Shown one piece after another: positions 50,640 to 58,986 of a DNA stretch of 64,000 nt. How positions within the stretch are numbered: position 1 is the first letter of the stretch; every line of letters starts with the position of its first letter. The position numbers and the translations under genes were made by a program. Source of the stretch: DASXRA01 sp036502575 (lineage in GTDB: Bacteria > Actinomycetota > Actinomycetes > Mycobacteriales > Jatrophihabitantaceae). The stretch lies in contig DASXYL010000035.1 of NCBI GenBank assembly GCA_036502575.1, positions 1-64,000 of the forward strand, written 5' to 3'. The notes beneath the pieces are model-generated. The model was given only the letters and a program-made list of their open reading frames with translations. It was not told the origin of the DNA and searched no databases.

Positions 50640-51998
50640 GTGCATCGCTACACGCCTGACGACGACGTCCTCGCTCACTCGCTGGCCGACTACTGCCTGG
50701 ACCGATTGTCGATGGACGCGCCCCTCGACCGGTCGTTCACTCCGGGGGCGCTCGACGCGCTGGCCGGTCCCACGATCACCGAGCACGGCATCGGCGGCGC
50801 CGAGGCGCTGCGGCTGTGGGCCGACGTGCTCGGTCCGGCGTGCCTGTCCGTCGACCATCCGCGCTACCTCTCCTTCATCCCGAGCGCTCCCACCAAGGCG
50901 GCCGCGGCGTTCGACATGCTCGTCGGCGCGTCGAGCGTGTACCCCGGCTCGTGGCTGGAGGGTTCCGGCGCGGTCTACGCCGAGAACCAGGCCCTGCGCT
51001 GGCTGGCCGATCTCGCCGGGTTGCCGGCGGCGGCCGGCGGATGCTTCGTGCAGGGCGGCACGATCGGCAACCTGTCCGCCCTCGTCGCCGCCCGCGAAGC
51101 CGCGCTCGAGCGACGCGGACGGCGCCCCGATCGGTGGGCCGTCTGCGTCACCGAGGAGACCCACTCGTCGGTCAAGCACGCCCTGCGCGTCGTCATGGAC
51201 GTCGACATCGTCGAGGTTCCCGGCGACGAACGCGGCCGGATGACCGGCGCGGCGCTCGGCGCCGTGGTCGACCGCCTGCCCGAACGGATCCGCGACGGCA
51301 TCTTCGCCGTGGTGGCCACCGCTGGAACCACGAACGTCGGCGTGGTCGACGACATCGCGGGCATCGGCGCGGTGGCCCGCGAGCATCGCTGGTGGCTGCA
51401 CGTCGACGGGGCGTACGGCGGAGCCGCCCTGGTCGCGCCGAGCGTCCGCCAGCTGTTCGACGGCATCGAGGCGGCCGACTCGTTCATCGTCGATCCGCAC
51501 AAGTGGCTGTTCGCCCCGTTCGACTCGTGTGCGCTGATTTACCGCGATCCGGTGCTGGGCCGGGCCGCGCACACCCAGCACGCCGGCTACCTCGATCCGG
51601 TCACCGTCGACGGCGAGTGGAACCCGTCGGATTTCGCCATCCAGCTGACTCGCCGGGCGCGCGGGCTGCCGTTCTGGTTCTCGCTCGCCGTCCACGGCAC
51701 CGCCGCCTACCGCGCTGCCGTCGAGCAGACGCTGACCGTGGCCCGGGCCGGCGCCGCGCTGATCCGCAAGGCCGATCACGTATCGCTGCTCGTCGAGCCC
51801 GACCTGAGCGTGCTGATCTTCGAACGGATCGGCTGGAGCGCCGATGACTACGCCCGCTGGAGCGCCCGGTTGCTGGACGAGCAGTTCGCGTTCGTCACGC
51901 CGACGCGCCACCACGGACAGGTCTGCACCCGATTCGCCATCGTCAACCCGCTCACCACCGAGGACGATCTGGCGTTGATCATCGATTCGATGAGGTAG
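50640..51998 (+). CDS. PLP-dependent decarboxylase (aromatic/glutamate decarboxylase group II)
   Basis: A 452-residue PLP enzyme: FVQGGTIGNLSALVAAREAAL, FAVVATAGTTNVGVVDDI, the cofactor-stacking region WWLHVDGAYGGAALV, and the Schiff-base lysine in FIVDPHKWLFAPFDSCALIYR. Family members decarboxylate L-amino acids (DOPA, tryptophan, glutamate, 2,4-diaminobutyrate); the substrate here cannot be told. GTG start at 50640. An O-methyltransferase follows after 18 bp and may act in the same pathway or be separate. Confidence 0.9.
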   Translation: MHRYTPDDDVLAHSLADYCLDRLSMDAPLDRSFTPGALDALAGPTITEHGIGGAEALRLWADVLGPACLSVDHPRYLSFIPSAPTKAAAAFDMLVGASSVYPGSWLEGSGAVYAENQALRWLADLAGLPAAAGGCFVQGGTIGNLSALVAAREAALERRGRRPDRWAVCVTEETHSSVKHALRVVMDVDIVEVPGDERGRMTGAALGAVVDRLPERIRDGIFAVVATAGTTNVGVVDDIAGIGAVAREHRWWLHVDGAYGGAALVAPSVRQLFDGIEAADSFIVDPHKWLFAPFDSCALIYRDPVLGRAAHTQHAGYLDPVTVDGEWNPSDFAIQLTRRARGLPFWFSLAVHGTAAYRAAVEQTLTVARAGAALIRKADHVSLLVEPDLSVLIFERIGWSADDYARWSARLLDEQFAFVTPTRHHGQVCTRFAIVNPLTTEDDLALIIDSMR

Positions 51999-52016
51999 CT
52001 GCTCTACCCTTCGGGC

Positions 52017-52655
52017 ATGGTGGAAGCGATGCTGGGGGTTCACAGCTTGGCCTACGCCGAGTCGTTCCAACCCGAGGACGAGGTCCTGATCGCGGCCCGC
52101 GCCCGGGCGGCCGAGCTCGGCTGCGTGCCGATCGGTCCGGCCGGCGGGGCGACGCTGCGCCTGCTCGCCGCGACGATCGGTGCCCGGGCGGTCGTCGAGG
52201 TCGGCACCGGCGCCGGGGTGTCCGGGCTGTGGCTGCTCAGCGGCATGCGCCCGGACGGCGTGCTGACCACGGTCGACGTCGAGTCCGAACACCAGCGCGC
52301 CGCCCGCGAGGCGTTCACCGACGCGGGCATCGCCACGACCCGCTACCGGGTGATCAACGGCTCCGCGGTCGAGGTGCTGCCCCGACTCACCGACGGTGCC
52401 TACGACCTCGTGTTCGTCGACGCCGACAAGTCCGCGTACACGACCTATCACGAGCAGGCCGTCCGGCTGCTGCGGCCGGGCGGGGTCGTCGCGTTCGACA
52501 ACGCGCTGTGGCACGACCGGGTCGCCGACAACACCGCCCGCGACGCCGAAACGGTGACGATCCGCGAGATGGGCAAGGCCGTCCGCGATGATCCGCGGCT
52601 CGTCTCGGCGATGCTGCCGGTCGGCGACGGCCTGCTCGCCGCCGTCAAGCTCTAA
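52017..52655 (+). CDS. SAM-dependent O-methyltransferase (class I, catechol-type)
   Basis: A 212-residue methyltransferase: SAM motif VVEVGTGAGVSGLWLLS, acidic residue VDVESEHQ, metal-binding DLVFVDADKSAYTTYHEQAV and VAFDNALWHDRVADN, as in the caffeoyl-CoA/catechol group. Mycobacteria carry an O-methyltransferase in the same place beside sigE. Its last codons are duplicated after the stop (52641-52672). Confidence 0.92.
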   Translation: MVEAMLGVHSLAYAESFQPEDEVLIAARARAAELGCVPIGPAGGATLRLLAATIGARAVVEVGTGAGVSGLWLLSGMRPDGVLTTVDVESEHQRAAREAFTDAGIATTRYRVINGSAVEVLPRLTDGAYDLVFVDADKSAYTTYHEQAVRLLRPGGVVAFDNALWHDRVADNTARDAETVTIREMGKAVRDDPRLVSAMLPVGDGLLAAVKL

Positions 52656-52672
52656 GTAGGCCGTCAAGCTCT
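52641..52672. repeat. 13-bp direct repeat across a stop codon
   Basis: GCCGTCAAGCTCT occurs at 52641-52653 and 52660-52672 (19-bp period). The first copy is the 3' end of the methyltransferase gene; the second is outside it. Confidence 0.85.
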
Positions 52673-52688
52673 GCGCGCGCAGGACGGC

Positions 52689-53174
52689 TCAGTGCAGCGT
52701 GAGCACCATCCGCTCCTCGATCCGCTCCCCCGGGCCCCGAACCGGCATCTGCTCGCCGGTCGCGACGAACCCGGCCCGCCGGTACGAGGCGAGCGCCGCC
52801 GCATTGCCCACGACTACCCACAGGTGCAACTCGCGCGCTCCGTCGACTCGGGCCCAGTCCGCGACGGCGTCAATCAGCTGGCCGGCGACGCCCCGTCCGC
52901 GCGCAACCGGCGACACCCACATCGAGATCAGGTCGCGCGAGCCGGGCCGGCTCTCGCCGTCCTGGAAGCCGATCGCCAGGCCGACCGGATCGCCGCCGTC
53001 GAAGGCCAGGAACACGGGGTGTGCGCCGGCGCGGCGGCGCCACTCGTCCTCATCGAAACCGACCGAGCCCGCATAGGTCGATTCGAACGCGTCGGGCGCG
53101 TCCTGCAGGGCGGCGAGGCGGGTAGCGCGCAGCTGCTTCCAGTCGTCGGGGCCGATGCGGCGGATCTCGATCAC
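52689..53174 (-). CDS. GNAT-family N-acetyltransferase
   Basis: A 161-residue single GNAT: IRRIGPDDWKQLRATRLAALQDAPDAFES start, motif A ISMWVSPVARGRGVAGQLIDAVADWA, motif B LHLWVVVGNAAALASYRRAGFVATG. Typical of small-molecule or antibiotic-type acetyltransferases; substrate unknown. ATG overlaps the lysR stop by 4 bp, so it belongs to the LysR operon. Confidence 0.9.
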   Translation of the reverse strand: MIEIRRIGPDDWKQLRATRLAALQDAPDAFESTYAGSVGFDEDEWRRRAGAHPVFLAFDGGDPVGLAIGFQDGESRPGSRDLISMWVSPVARGRGVAGQLIDAVADWARVDGARELHLWVVVGNAAALASYRRAGFVATGEQMPVRGPGERIEERMVLTLH

Positions 53175-54088
53175 GGGTCAATCGTGGCCGCCGCGTCAAC
53201 GGCATTGAGCACGGCCTGCACGACCGGACGCGAGGACGTCCGTGAACGGGTCACGGCGCTGATCCGGCGATGCAGCGCCGGTGAACGCAGCGGCCGCACC
53301 TCAACCGAGGCCACCTCGTCGAAAACGGCGAGTCGGGGCAGCACGCTCACCCCGTGCCCGGCCGCGACGGCGCGCACCAGCAACAGCATGTCGTCGGTTT
53401 CCCACCGCACGCGGGGCTCGAAGCCTTCGGCCCGGCACGCGGAACGGACGGCGTGCCCGCAGGCAGCGGCGTCCGGGGGCATCACCCAGTCGGCGTCGGC
53501 GAGCGCGGTCAGCGTGGCCCGCCGCGGCAGGGCGCCCGGAGCGCCGATCACGACGAGTTCCTCGGCCCGGAGTTCACGGGCATCGAGGTATTCGGGCAAC
53601 GCGAGCGGGACGTAGTCGTACTCGTCCACCACGGCGATGTCGACGTCGTCGGCGAGCAGCAGGTCCAGGGCGGCAAGGGGCTCGGCGACGGTCACCGAGA
53701 CCTCGACTCCGGGCTGGGTGGCCCGCAGGGAGACCACGCCGTCCGATACCAAGGTCGCGGCGGCACTGGCCACCGCGGCCACCGACACCGGGCCGCTCAC
53801 CGAACCGGACATGCGATCGAGATCGGCGCGGGCCGAGGCGAGAACGTCGACGATCGCGCCCGCCCGCGACGCCAGAGCGTGGCCCGCGCCGGTGAGCGCC
53901 ACGCCGCGGGGCGAACGGTCGAGCAAGGCGCACCCGGCCTCACGTTCGAGCACGGCCAGTTGCTGCGAGACCGCGGACGGGGTAAGCCCGAGGGAACGGG
54001 CCGCCGACGCGATCGTGCCGCGCAGGGCCACCTCGCGCAGCAGCAGCAGGCGGCCGGCATCCAGGGTCGAGGGGGCGCCGCTAGCCAT
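53171..54088 (-). CDS. LysR-family transcriptional regulator
   Basis: A 305-residue regulator: HTH LDAGRLLLLREVALRGTIASAARSLGLTPSAVSQQLAVLEREAGCALLDRSPRGVALT, then the two-lobe effector domain. It is divergent from the saccharopine-dehydrogenase and aldehyde-dehydrogenase genes with 64 bp between, so it very likely controls lysine breakdown. A CATTAT -10 box (54105-54110, minus strand) would give a very short leader. Confidence 0.93.
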   Translation of the reverse strand: MASGAPSTLDAGRLLLLREVALRGTIASAARSLGLTPSAVSQQLAVLEREAGCALLDRSPRGVALTGAGHALASRAGAIVDVLASARADLDRMSGSVSGPVSVAAVASAAATLVSDGVVSLRATQPGVEVSVTVAEPLAALDLLLADDVDIAVVDEYDYVPLALPEYLDARELRAEELVVIGAPGALPRRATLTALADADWVMPPDAAACGHAVRSACRAEGFEPRVRWETDDMLLLVRAVAAGHGVSVLPRLAVFDEVASVEVRPLRSPALHRRISAVTRSRTSSRPVVQAVLNAVDAAATIDP

Positions 54089-54152
54089 AAGAAGAACTTA
54101 CGGCATAATGGGGAGGACCGTTAACTCTGCTGTACTCACATAGGGGGCGAAC

Positions 54153-55259
54153 ATGATCAGCTCGATCCGAGTCATCGGCCTCGGCAAGGTGGGCGAGCTC
54201 GTCGCCACCCTGCTCATGGACGCTGGATTCACCGTCAAGGCCTTCGATGCCCGCGAACGCACCGACCTGCCGTTCGAGACCGGCGTCCTCGACGTACGCG
54301 ACCCCGACGGCGTGCGCACGGCGCTCAAGGGCGCCGAGGCCGTCGTCTCGTGCATGCCGTATCACCTCAACCTCGGCGTGGCCGAGGCTGCCCACGAGGT
54401 CGGCGTGCACTACTTCGACCTCACCGAGGACGTCCCCACGACCAACCTGGTCAAGGAGCTGGCGGCCAAAAACGAACGCGACGCTGGCGGTTTGGTCTTC
54501 GCCCCGCAGTGCGGTCTGGCCCCGGGCCTGATCGGCATCGTCGGCTCGGCACTCACCAAGCACTTCGACGAGATCCGCAGCATCGAACTCAAGGTCGGCG
54601 CGCTGCCGCGCCACCCGGCCGGCCTGCTCGGCTACGCGTTCAACTGGTCGGCCGAGGGCGTCGTCAACGAGTACCTGAACGACTGCGAGGTGCTGCGCGG
54701 CGGCGTCCGGCAGATGGTGCCGGCCATGACCGAACTCGAGCGCGTCGTGATCGGCGGCGTCGAGCTCGAGGCCTCGCTGACCTCCGGTGGTCTCGGCACG
54801 ATGTGCGAGACCTATGAAGGACAGGTGCAGCGGCTGGACTACAAGACGATGCGCTACCCGGGCCACTTCGAGCTGATGCGCTTCTTCTTCGACGAGCTGA
54901 ACATGCGCGACCGTCGCGAGCTGGCCGGCGAGATCCTCGTCAACGCCAAGCCGCCGGTCGACGACGACGTGGTGTACCTGCACGCCGCCGTCGAGGGCAT
55001 CGCCAACGGCGTCGGTGACACCGCCGCCGGCCAACTCACCCGCAAGCAGTACGTGCGGGCCTACCAGCCGCTGCGCATCAACGGCCGGATGTGGCGAGCG
55101 ATCTCATGGACCACCGCCGCGTCCGCCGTGGCCGTGGTCGAACTGGTCGCCGCCGGCAAGCTGCCCACCACAGGGTTCATCCAGCAGGAAGACATTCCGT
55201 TCGGGGCGCTGCTCGAGACCCGCAACGGCGCCCGCTTCGCCGAGCTAGGACAGGTGTGA
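54153..55259 (+). CDS. Saccharopine dehydrogenase family protein
   Basis: A 368-residue NAD(P)-dependent enzyme: Rossmann start SIRVIGLGKVGELVATLLMDAGF, AEAVVSCMPYHLNLGVAEAAHEVGVHYFDLTED, PQCGLAPGLIGIVGSAL, and the substrate domain (KVGALPRHPAGLLGYAFNWSAEGVVNEY). The family interconverts saccharopine with lysine or aminoadipate semialdehyde. AGGGGG lies 5 nt before the ATG. The next gene, an aldehyde dehydrogenase, would oxidise that semialdehyde. Confidence 0.9.
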   Translation: MISSIRVIGLGKVGELVATLLMDAGFTVKAFDARERTDLPFETGVLDVRDPDGVRTALKGAEAVVSCMPYHLNLGVAEAAHEVGVHYFDLTEDVPTTNLVKELAAKNERDAGGLVFAPQCGLAPGLIGIVGSALTKHFDEIRSIELKVGALPRHPAGLLGYAFNWSAEGVVNEYLNDCEVLRGGVRQMVPAMTELERVVIGGVELEASLTSGGLGTMCETYEGQVQRLDYKTMRYPGHFELMRFFFDELNMRDRRELAGEILVNAKPPVDDDVVYLHAAVEGIANGVGDTAAGQLTRKQYVRAYQPLRINGRMWRAISWTTAASAVAVVELVAAGKLPTTGFIQQEDIPFGALLETRNGARFAELGQV

Positions 55260-55261
55260 CC

Positions 55262-56797
55262 ATGTCGTTGCCCACCCACGAATCGCTGGTTGCCGACACT
55301 CGGGCGATCCTCGAGCGGCTCGGCGTAGACCAGCTACCCAGCGACGGCGATCTGGCCGTCCACTCCCCCGTCACCGGCGGCGAGATCGCCCGGCTGCGCT
55401 CGCACCCGGCGGCCGAGGTGGCCGAGATCGTCGGACGCGCGCAGGACGCCTTCCGGCAGTGGCGCACCGTACCGGCGCCGGTGCGCGGTGCGTTCGTCCG
55501 CGAGCTGGGCGAACTGCTCCGCGAGCACAAGGACGACCTGGGCGCGCTCGTGTCGATCGAGGCGGGCAAGATCCGCTCCGAGGGGCTGGGCGAGGTCCAG
55601 GAGATGATCGACATCTGCGATCTGGCCGTGGGCCTGTCGAGGCAGCTGTTCGGGCTGACCATCGCCTCCGAACGTCCGGGCCACCGGATGATGGAGCAGT
55701 GGCACCCGCTCGGCGTCGTGGGCGTCATCAGCGCCTTCAACTTCCCGGTCGCGGTGTGGTCGTGGAACGCCGCCCTGGCCTTCGTCTGCGGCGACTCGGT
55801 CGTGTGGAAGCCGTCGGAGAAGACGCTGCTCACGGCGCTGGCCTGCCAGGCGCTGGCCGCCGAGGCGGCTCGCCGGGTCGGGGCTCCCGAGGCGATCAGC
55901 TCGCTCGTGCTGGGCGGCGTCGAGACCGGCGAGGCGCTGGTCGACGACTCGCGCGTGGCCCTGATCAGTGCCACCGGATCGACCCGGATGGGACGGGCCG
56001 TCGCGCCGCGGGTGGCCGGCCGGTTCGGACGGCTGCTGCTCGAACTCGGCGGCAACAACGCCGCCATCGTCGCGCCGTCGGCCGACCTGGACCTGACCGT
56101 GCGGGGCATCGTGTTCTCGGCGGTGGGCACGGCCGGGCAGCGCTGCACGTCGCTGCGTCGCGTGATCGTCCATTCGTCGATCGCCGACGAGTTGGTGGCC
56201 CGGCTCAAGGCGGCGTATGAGACGTTGCCGATCGGTTCACCGCTCGCCGACGGCACACTCGTCGGACCGCTGATCGACGCCGCGGCGTTCGAGGGCTACG
56301 CCACCGCGATCGACAAGGCGCAAGCCGACGGCGGCGAGCTGATCATCGGTGGTTCGCGGGTGTTGGCGGACGACGCCGGTGACGCCTACTACGTCCGCCC
56401 GGCGCTGGTGCGGATGCCGGCGCAGACCGACATCGTCCGGGCCGAGACGTTCGCCCCGATCCTGTACGTCCTGACCTACGACGACTTCGACTCAGGTCCC
56501 AACAGTGCGCTCGCGCTGCACAACGACGTCCCGCAAGGGTTGTCATCGTCCATCTTCACCCTGGACGTGCGCGAGGCCGAGCGGTTCACGTCGCCCGATG
56601 GTTCGGACTGCGGCATCGCCAACGTCAACATCGGCCCGTCGGGTGCGGAGATCGGCGGCGCCTTCGGCGGCGAGAAGGAGACCGGCGGCGGGCGCGAATC
56701 CGGCTCGGACGCCTGGAAGTCCTACATGCGGCGGGCCACCAACACCGTCAACTACTCGACCGAGCTGCCCCTGGCGCAGGGCGTCGAGTTCGGCTGA
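55262..56797 (+). CDS. Aldehyde dehydrogenase, alpha-aminoadipate semialdehyde type (ALDH7-like)
   Basis: A 511-residue ALDH: EQWHPLGVVGVISAFNFPVAVWSWNAALAFVCGD, SATGSTRMGRAVAP, catalytic Glu in LLLELGGNNAAIV and Cys in GTAGQRCTSLRR, then ETFAPILYVL and NIGPSGAEIGGAFGGEKETGGGRESGSDAWKSYMRR, the C-terminal signature of ALDH7/piperideine-6-carboxylate dehydrogenases. Converts aminoadipate semialdehyde to aminoadipate. Starts 2 bp after the dehydrogenase stop; a perfect terminator follows. Confidence 0.93.
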   Translation: MSLPTHESLVADTRAILERLGVDQLPSDGDLAVHSPVTGGEIARLRSHPAAEVAEIVGRAQDAFRQWRTVPAPVRGAFVRELGELLREHKDDLGALVSIEAGKIRSEGLGEVQEMIDICDLAVGLSRQLFGLTIASERPGHRMMEQWHPLGVVGVISAFNFPVAVWSWNAALAFVCGDSVVWKPSEKTLLTALACQALAAEAARRVGAPEAISSLVLGGVETGEALVDDSRVALISATGSTRMGRAVAPRVAGRFGRLLLELGGNNAAIVAPSADLDLTVRGIVFSAVGTAGQRCTSLRRVIVHSSIADELVARLKAAYETLPIGSPLADGTLVGPLIDAAAFEGYATAIDKAQADGGELIIGGSRVLADDAGDAYYVRPALVRMPAQTDIVRAETFAPILYVLTYDDFDSGPNSALALHNDVPQGLSSSIFTLDVREAERFTSPDGSDCGIANVNIGPSGAEIGGAFGGEKETGGGRESGSDAWKSYMRRATNTVNYSTELPLAQGVEFG

Positions 56798-56835
56798 GCT
56801 ACTTCTTGATCAGGATGGATGACGGCTGACATGCG

Positions 56836-56865
56836 GCGGCCCCCAGGCTGATGCCTGGGGGCCGC
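56836..56865 (+). terminator. Perfect hairpin terminator after aldehyde dehydrogenase
   Basis: GCGGCCCCCAGGC and its complement, 13-bp stem, loop TGAT. It ends the lysine operon and can also act on the convergent small gene. Confidence 0.9.
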
Positions 56866-56893
56866 TGTCGTCTTTGCCGGCGCTATGCCAGCG

Positions 56894-57049
56894 CTACGCC
56901 GGCGGCTCGGCGGGAGGTGCCTCGTCGTCGTCGTGGCCGCGAACCTTGTCCACGCCCTCCTCGACCTTGTCCTTGACGTCCTCGAAACCTTCCTTAACCT
57001 TTTCGCCCACGTTCTCGGCGATGTCCTTGGCCTTGTCGAAAATGCCCAT
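56894..57049 (-). CDS. Small amphipathic, lysine/glutamate-rich protein
   Basis: A 51-residue protein, MGIFDKAKDIAENVGEKVKEG followed by a second similar helix and an acidic/proline tail (DDDEAPPAEPPA). Period-11 repeats of FDKAKDIAENV / FEDVKDKVEEGV recall LEA and CsbD-like stress proteins. AAGGGG lies 5 nt before the ATG. Small actinobacterial proteins of this kind are common but of unknown function. Confidence 0.75.
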   Translation of the reverse strand: MGIFDKAKDIAENVGEKVKEGFEDVKDKVEEGVDKVRGHDDDEAPPAEPPA

Positions 57050-57075
57050 CGGAACCCCTTGCTCAGGCGACTAGT

Positions 57076-57105
57076 GACGCCCAATTACTACTCCAATTGG
57101 GCGTC
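57076..57105 (-). promoter_or_regulatory. 11-bp perfect hairpin upstream of the small gene
   Basis: GACGCCCAATT (57076-57086), 8-nt loop, AATTGGGCGTC (57095-57105). Between the transglutaminase stop and the small gene start; either a terminator of the first or an operator of the second. Confidence 0.55.
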
Positions 57106-57164
57106 TCGGTCTATGTCAAGCCGCGCTGTATAAGGCTCTGCATAAAGGCGCCGTATGGAGTTGC

Positions 57165-58016
57165 TCACGCCAGTCGGGTGACCTCGACGCTGACGTCGAG
57201 CGTCGCGCTGGCCGATCCCCCGACAATGCCCTTGATGGGCGGGACGTCGCTGTAGTCGCGGCCGCGGCCGACGATCACGTGGCGCTCGCCGACCGGCACG
57301 TCGTTGGTCGGATCGTGGGCGACCCATTCCCCCAGCCACCACTCGACCCAGGCGTGGCTCTCGCCGACGGCCGGTTCACCGACCGTCGCTTCGGAGTTCT
57401 TCGGATGCAGGTACCCGGACACGTAGCGCGCCGGGACGCCTACCTGACGCAGGGCACCCACCACGAGATGCACGTAGTCCTGGCACACGCCGCTGCGGGC
57501 CGCCCAGGCCTCGCTCGCCGCGGTGTGCACGCCGGTGGAGCCGGGCAGGTAGGTCATCGCGTCGTGGACGCGGGTACACAGTTCGAGCGCGGTCTCGTGC
57601 GGCGTGCGCGCGGCGGCGCTGTCCTGGGCGAGCGCCGCCAGTTGCCCGTCCGGTTCCGTGCTGCGCGACTGGACGAGGAACTCGGCGAACCGGTCCGTCA
57701 CATCACCGTCACCCAACTCGTCCCAGGACGTCGCCAGGCGCGGCTCGGGCAGCAGGGTGGCGTCGATCTCGACGACGCTCGTCGCGTCGACCACTAGTTC
57801 CGAGTGCGGACGCCGGGCCTCGAAGGCGCGGACGTACGTGCCCCAGTAGTCGACGTAATGGTGCTGCCAGGTGGCCTCCTCGATGTGCAGCACGGATTCG
57901 AGCGGGGTCTGCCACGGGGTAGCGAGCGGCGTTAGCCGGGCTTCGTTGAACGACACGTTCACCGGCTGGTCGTAGGAGTAGCGCGATACGTGATGCACGC
58001 GCAGCCGCGACGTCAT
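57165..58016 (-). CDS. Transglutaminase-like cysteine protease family protein
   Basis: A 283-residue protein with the bacterial transglutaminase N-terminal region (LRVHHVSRYSYDQPVNVSFNEARLTP) and a transglutaminase core: Cys in ARSGVCQDYVHLVVGALRQVGVPARYVSGYL, His in GESHAWVEWWLGEWVAHDPTN (with Asp). Intact triad. It belongs with the alpha-E and ATP-grasp proteins, a trio found widely and proposed to make and cut peptide-like polymers; in mycobacteria the three are also neighbours. Confidence 0.92.
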   Translation of the reverse strand: MTSRLRVHHVSRYSYDQPVNVSFNEARLTPLATPWQTPLESVLHIEEATWQHHYVDYWGTYVRAFEARRPHSELVVDATSVVEIDATLLPEPRLATSWDELGDGDVTDRFAEFLVQSRSTEPDGQLAALAQDSAAARTPHETALELCTRVHDAMTYLPGSTGVHTAASEAWAARSGVCQDYVHLVVGALRQVGVPARYVSGYLHPKNSEATVGEPAVGESHAWVEWWLGEWVAHDPTNDVPVGERHVIVGRGRDYSDVPPIKGIVGGSASATLDVSVEVTRLA

Positions 58017-58028
58017 GCGGGGTCCCTG

Positions 58029-58063
58029 CGAAATCGTGGAGCGTTCCTTGCGGAGCGATTTCG
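58029..58063. repeat. Imperfect palindrome between transglutaminase and alpha-E genes
   Basis: CGAAATCG (58029-58036) and CGATTTCG (58056-58063) flank a GC-rich loop. It occupies the only gap in the three-gene cluster. Confidence 0.45.
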
Positions 58064-58071
58064 TGGGGTGC

Positions 58072-58986
58072 TCATGACACCGCCCATTCGGTGACGACGC
58101 CGCGGGGGAAGTAGCGGCGGGTCACCGCGTCGCTGGCCACCGAGCATGCGCTCTGGACGCGCTCCATCAGGTGGTAGAGGTCTTCGAACAGCTCGGCTGT
58201 AGGTGCGAATTCGAGTTCGGAGCGGATCATGCCGAGCACGCGGTGGGCCTGATCGGCGCGGTCGCCCCGGATCGGTTCGGTGAGGTCGTCCAGGCAGCGC
58301 TCGGCGCTGACGAGTGAACTCATGAGCGAGCGCGGGAACAGCGGGTCGAGCAGCAGGAACTCGGCGGCGCGCGCGTCCTCGATCGCGCCGCGCGAGCTGC
58401 GCAGGAACGCCTGATACGCACCACAGCTCTGCAGGAGCGTCACCCACGACGGTCCGGCACTGCCGGTCAACGCTCGGGCGGCGACGAGTCGGGCCGTCAT
58501 GTCGGCGCGCTCGAGGCTGCGGCCGAGGACCAGGAAGTGGTACGGCTCGTCACGGGACAGCGTGGCGTCGGCGATGCCGTTGAAGCCGGCCGCCCGTTCC
58601 CGAACCCAGGTGAAGAACGCGTGGGGCCGAGCCCGGCGGGTGCCCATGATCGCGTCGTGCCAGGTGACGTTGATGCTCTCCCACAGCTCGGTGGAGATCA
58701 CCTCGCGCGATCGGCGGGCGTTCTCGCGAGCGACGCCGATCGATCCGACGATCGAGCCCGGGTAGCCGCGGTCCCAGGCCAGTTGGTCCAGGACGTCGAC
58801 CCGCGTCACGTCGGTGTCGACCTCCTTGCCCATGGCGGCGAACAGCGATGCGCAGACGACGTCCTCCGGCGCCCAGGGATCCTCGAGCAGCAGGTTCAGG
58901 TGGACGTCGAGCAGCCGGCTGGTGTCCTCGGCCCGCTCGACGTAGCGCCCGATCCAGTACAGCGACTCGGCGATGCGGCTCAGCAT
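58072..58986 (-). CDS. Alpha-E domain protein (DUF403)
   Basis: A 304-residue all-helical alpha-E protein: LSRIAESLYWIGRYVERAEDTSRLLDVHLN start, then repeated helices with charged residues (FTWVRERAAGFNGIADATLSRDEPYHFLVLGRSLERADMTARLV, RCLDDLTEPIRGD). The start codon lies in the 3' end of the ATP-grasp gene (7-bp overlap). The protein is always coupled to circularly permuted ATP-grasp ligases; enzymatic role unknown. Confidence 0.92.
   Translation of the reverse strand: MLSRIAESLYWIGRYVERAEDTSRLLDVHLNLLLEDPWAPEDVVCASLFAAMGKEVDTDVTRVDVLDQLAWDRGYPGSIVGSIGVARENARRSREVISTELWESINVTWHDAIMGTRRARPHAFFTWVRERAAGFNGIADATLSRDEPYHFLVLGRSLERADMTARLVAARALTGSAGPSWVTLLQSCGAYQAFLRSSRGAIEDARAAEFLLLDPLFPRSLMSSLVSAERCLDDLTEPIRGDRADQAHRVLGMIRSELEFAPTAELFEDLYHLMERVQSACSVASDAVTRRYFPRGVVTEWAVS

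Noticed and set aside
50601..52667. Very long minus-strand frame (688 codons) opposite the decarboxylase and methyltransferase
   Set aside because: A GC-rich shadow frame; no recognisable motif, while the plus strand encodes two intact enzymes with all catalytic residues.
58029..58063. Member of palindrome family A or B
   Set aside because: Arms and loop share no sequence with either family.
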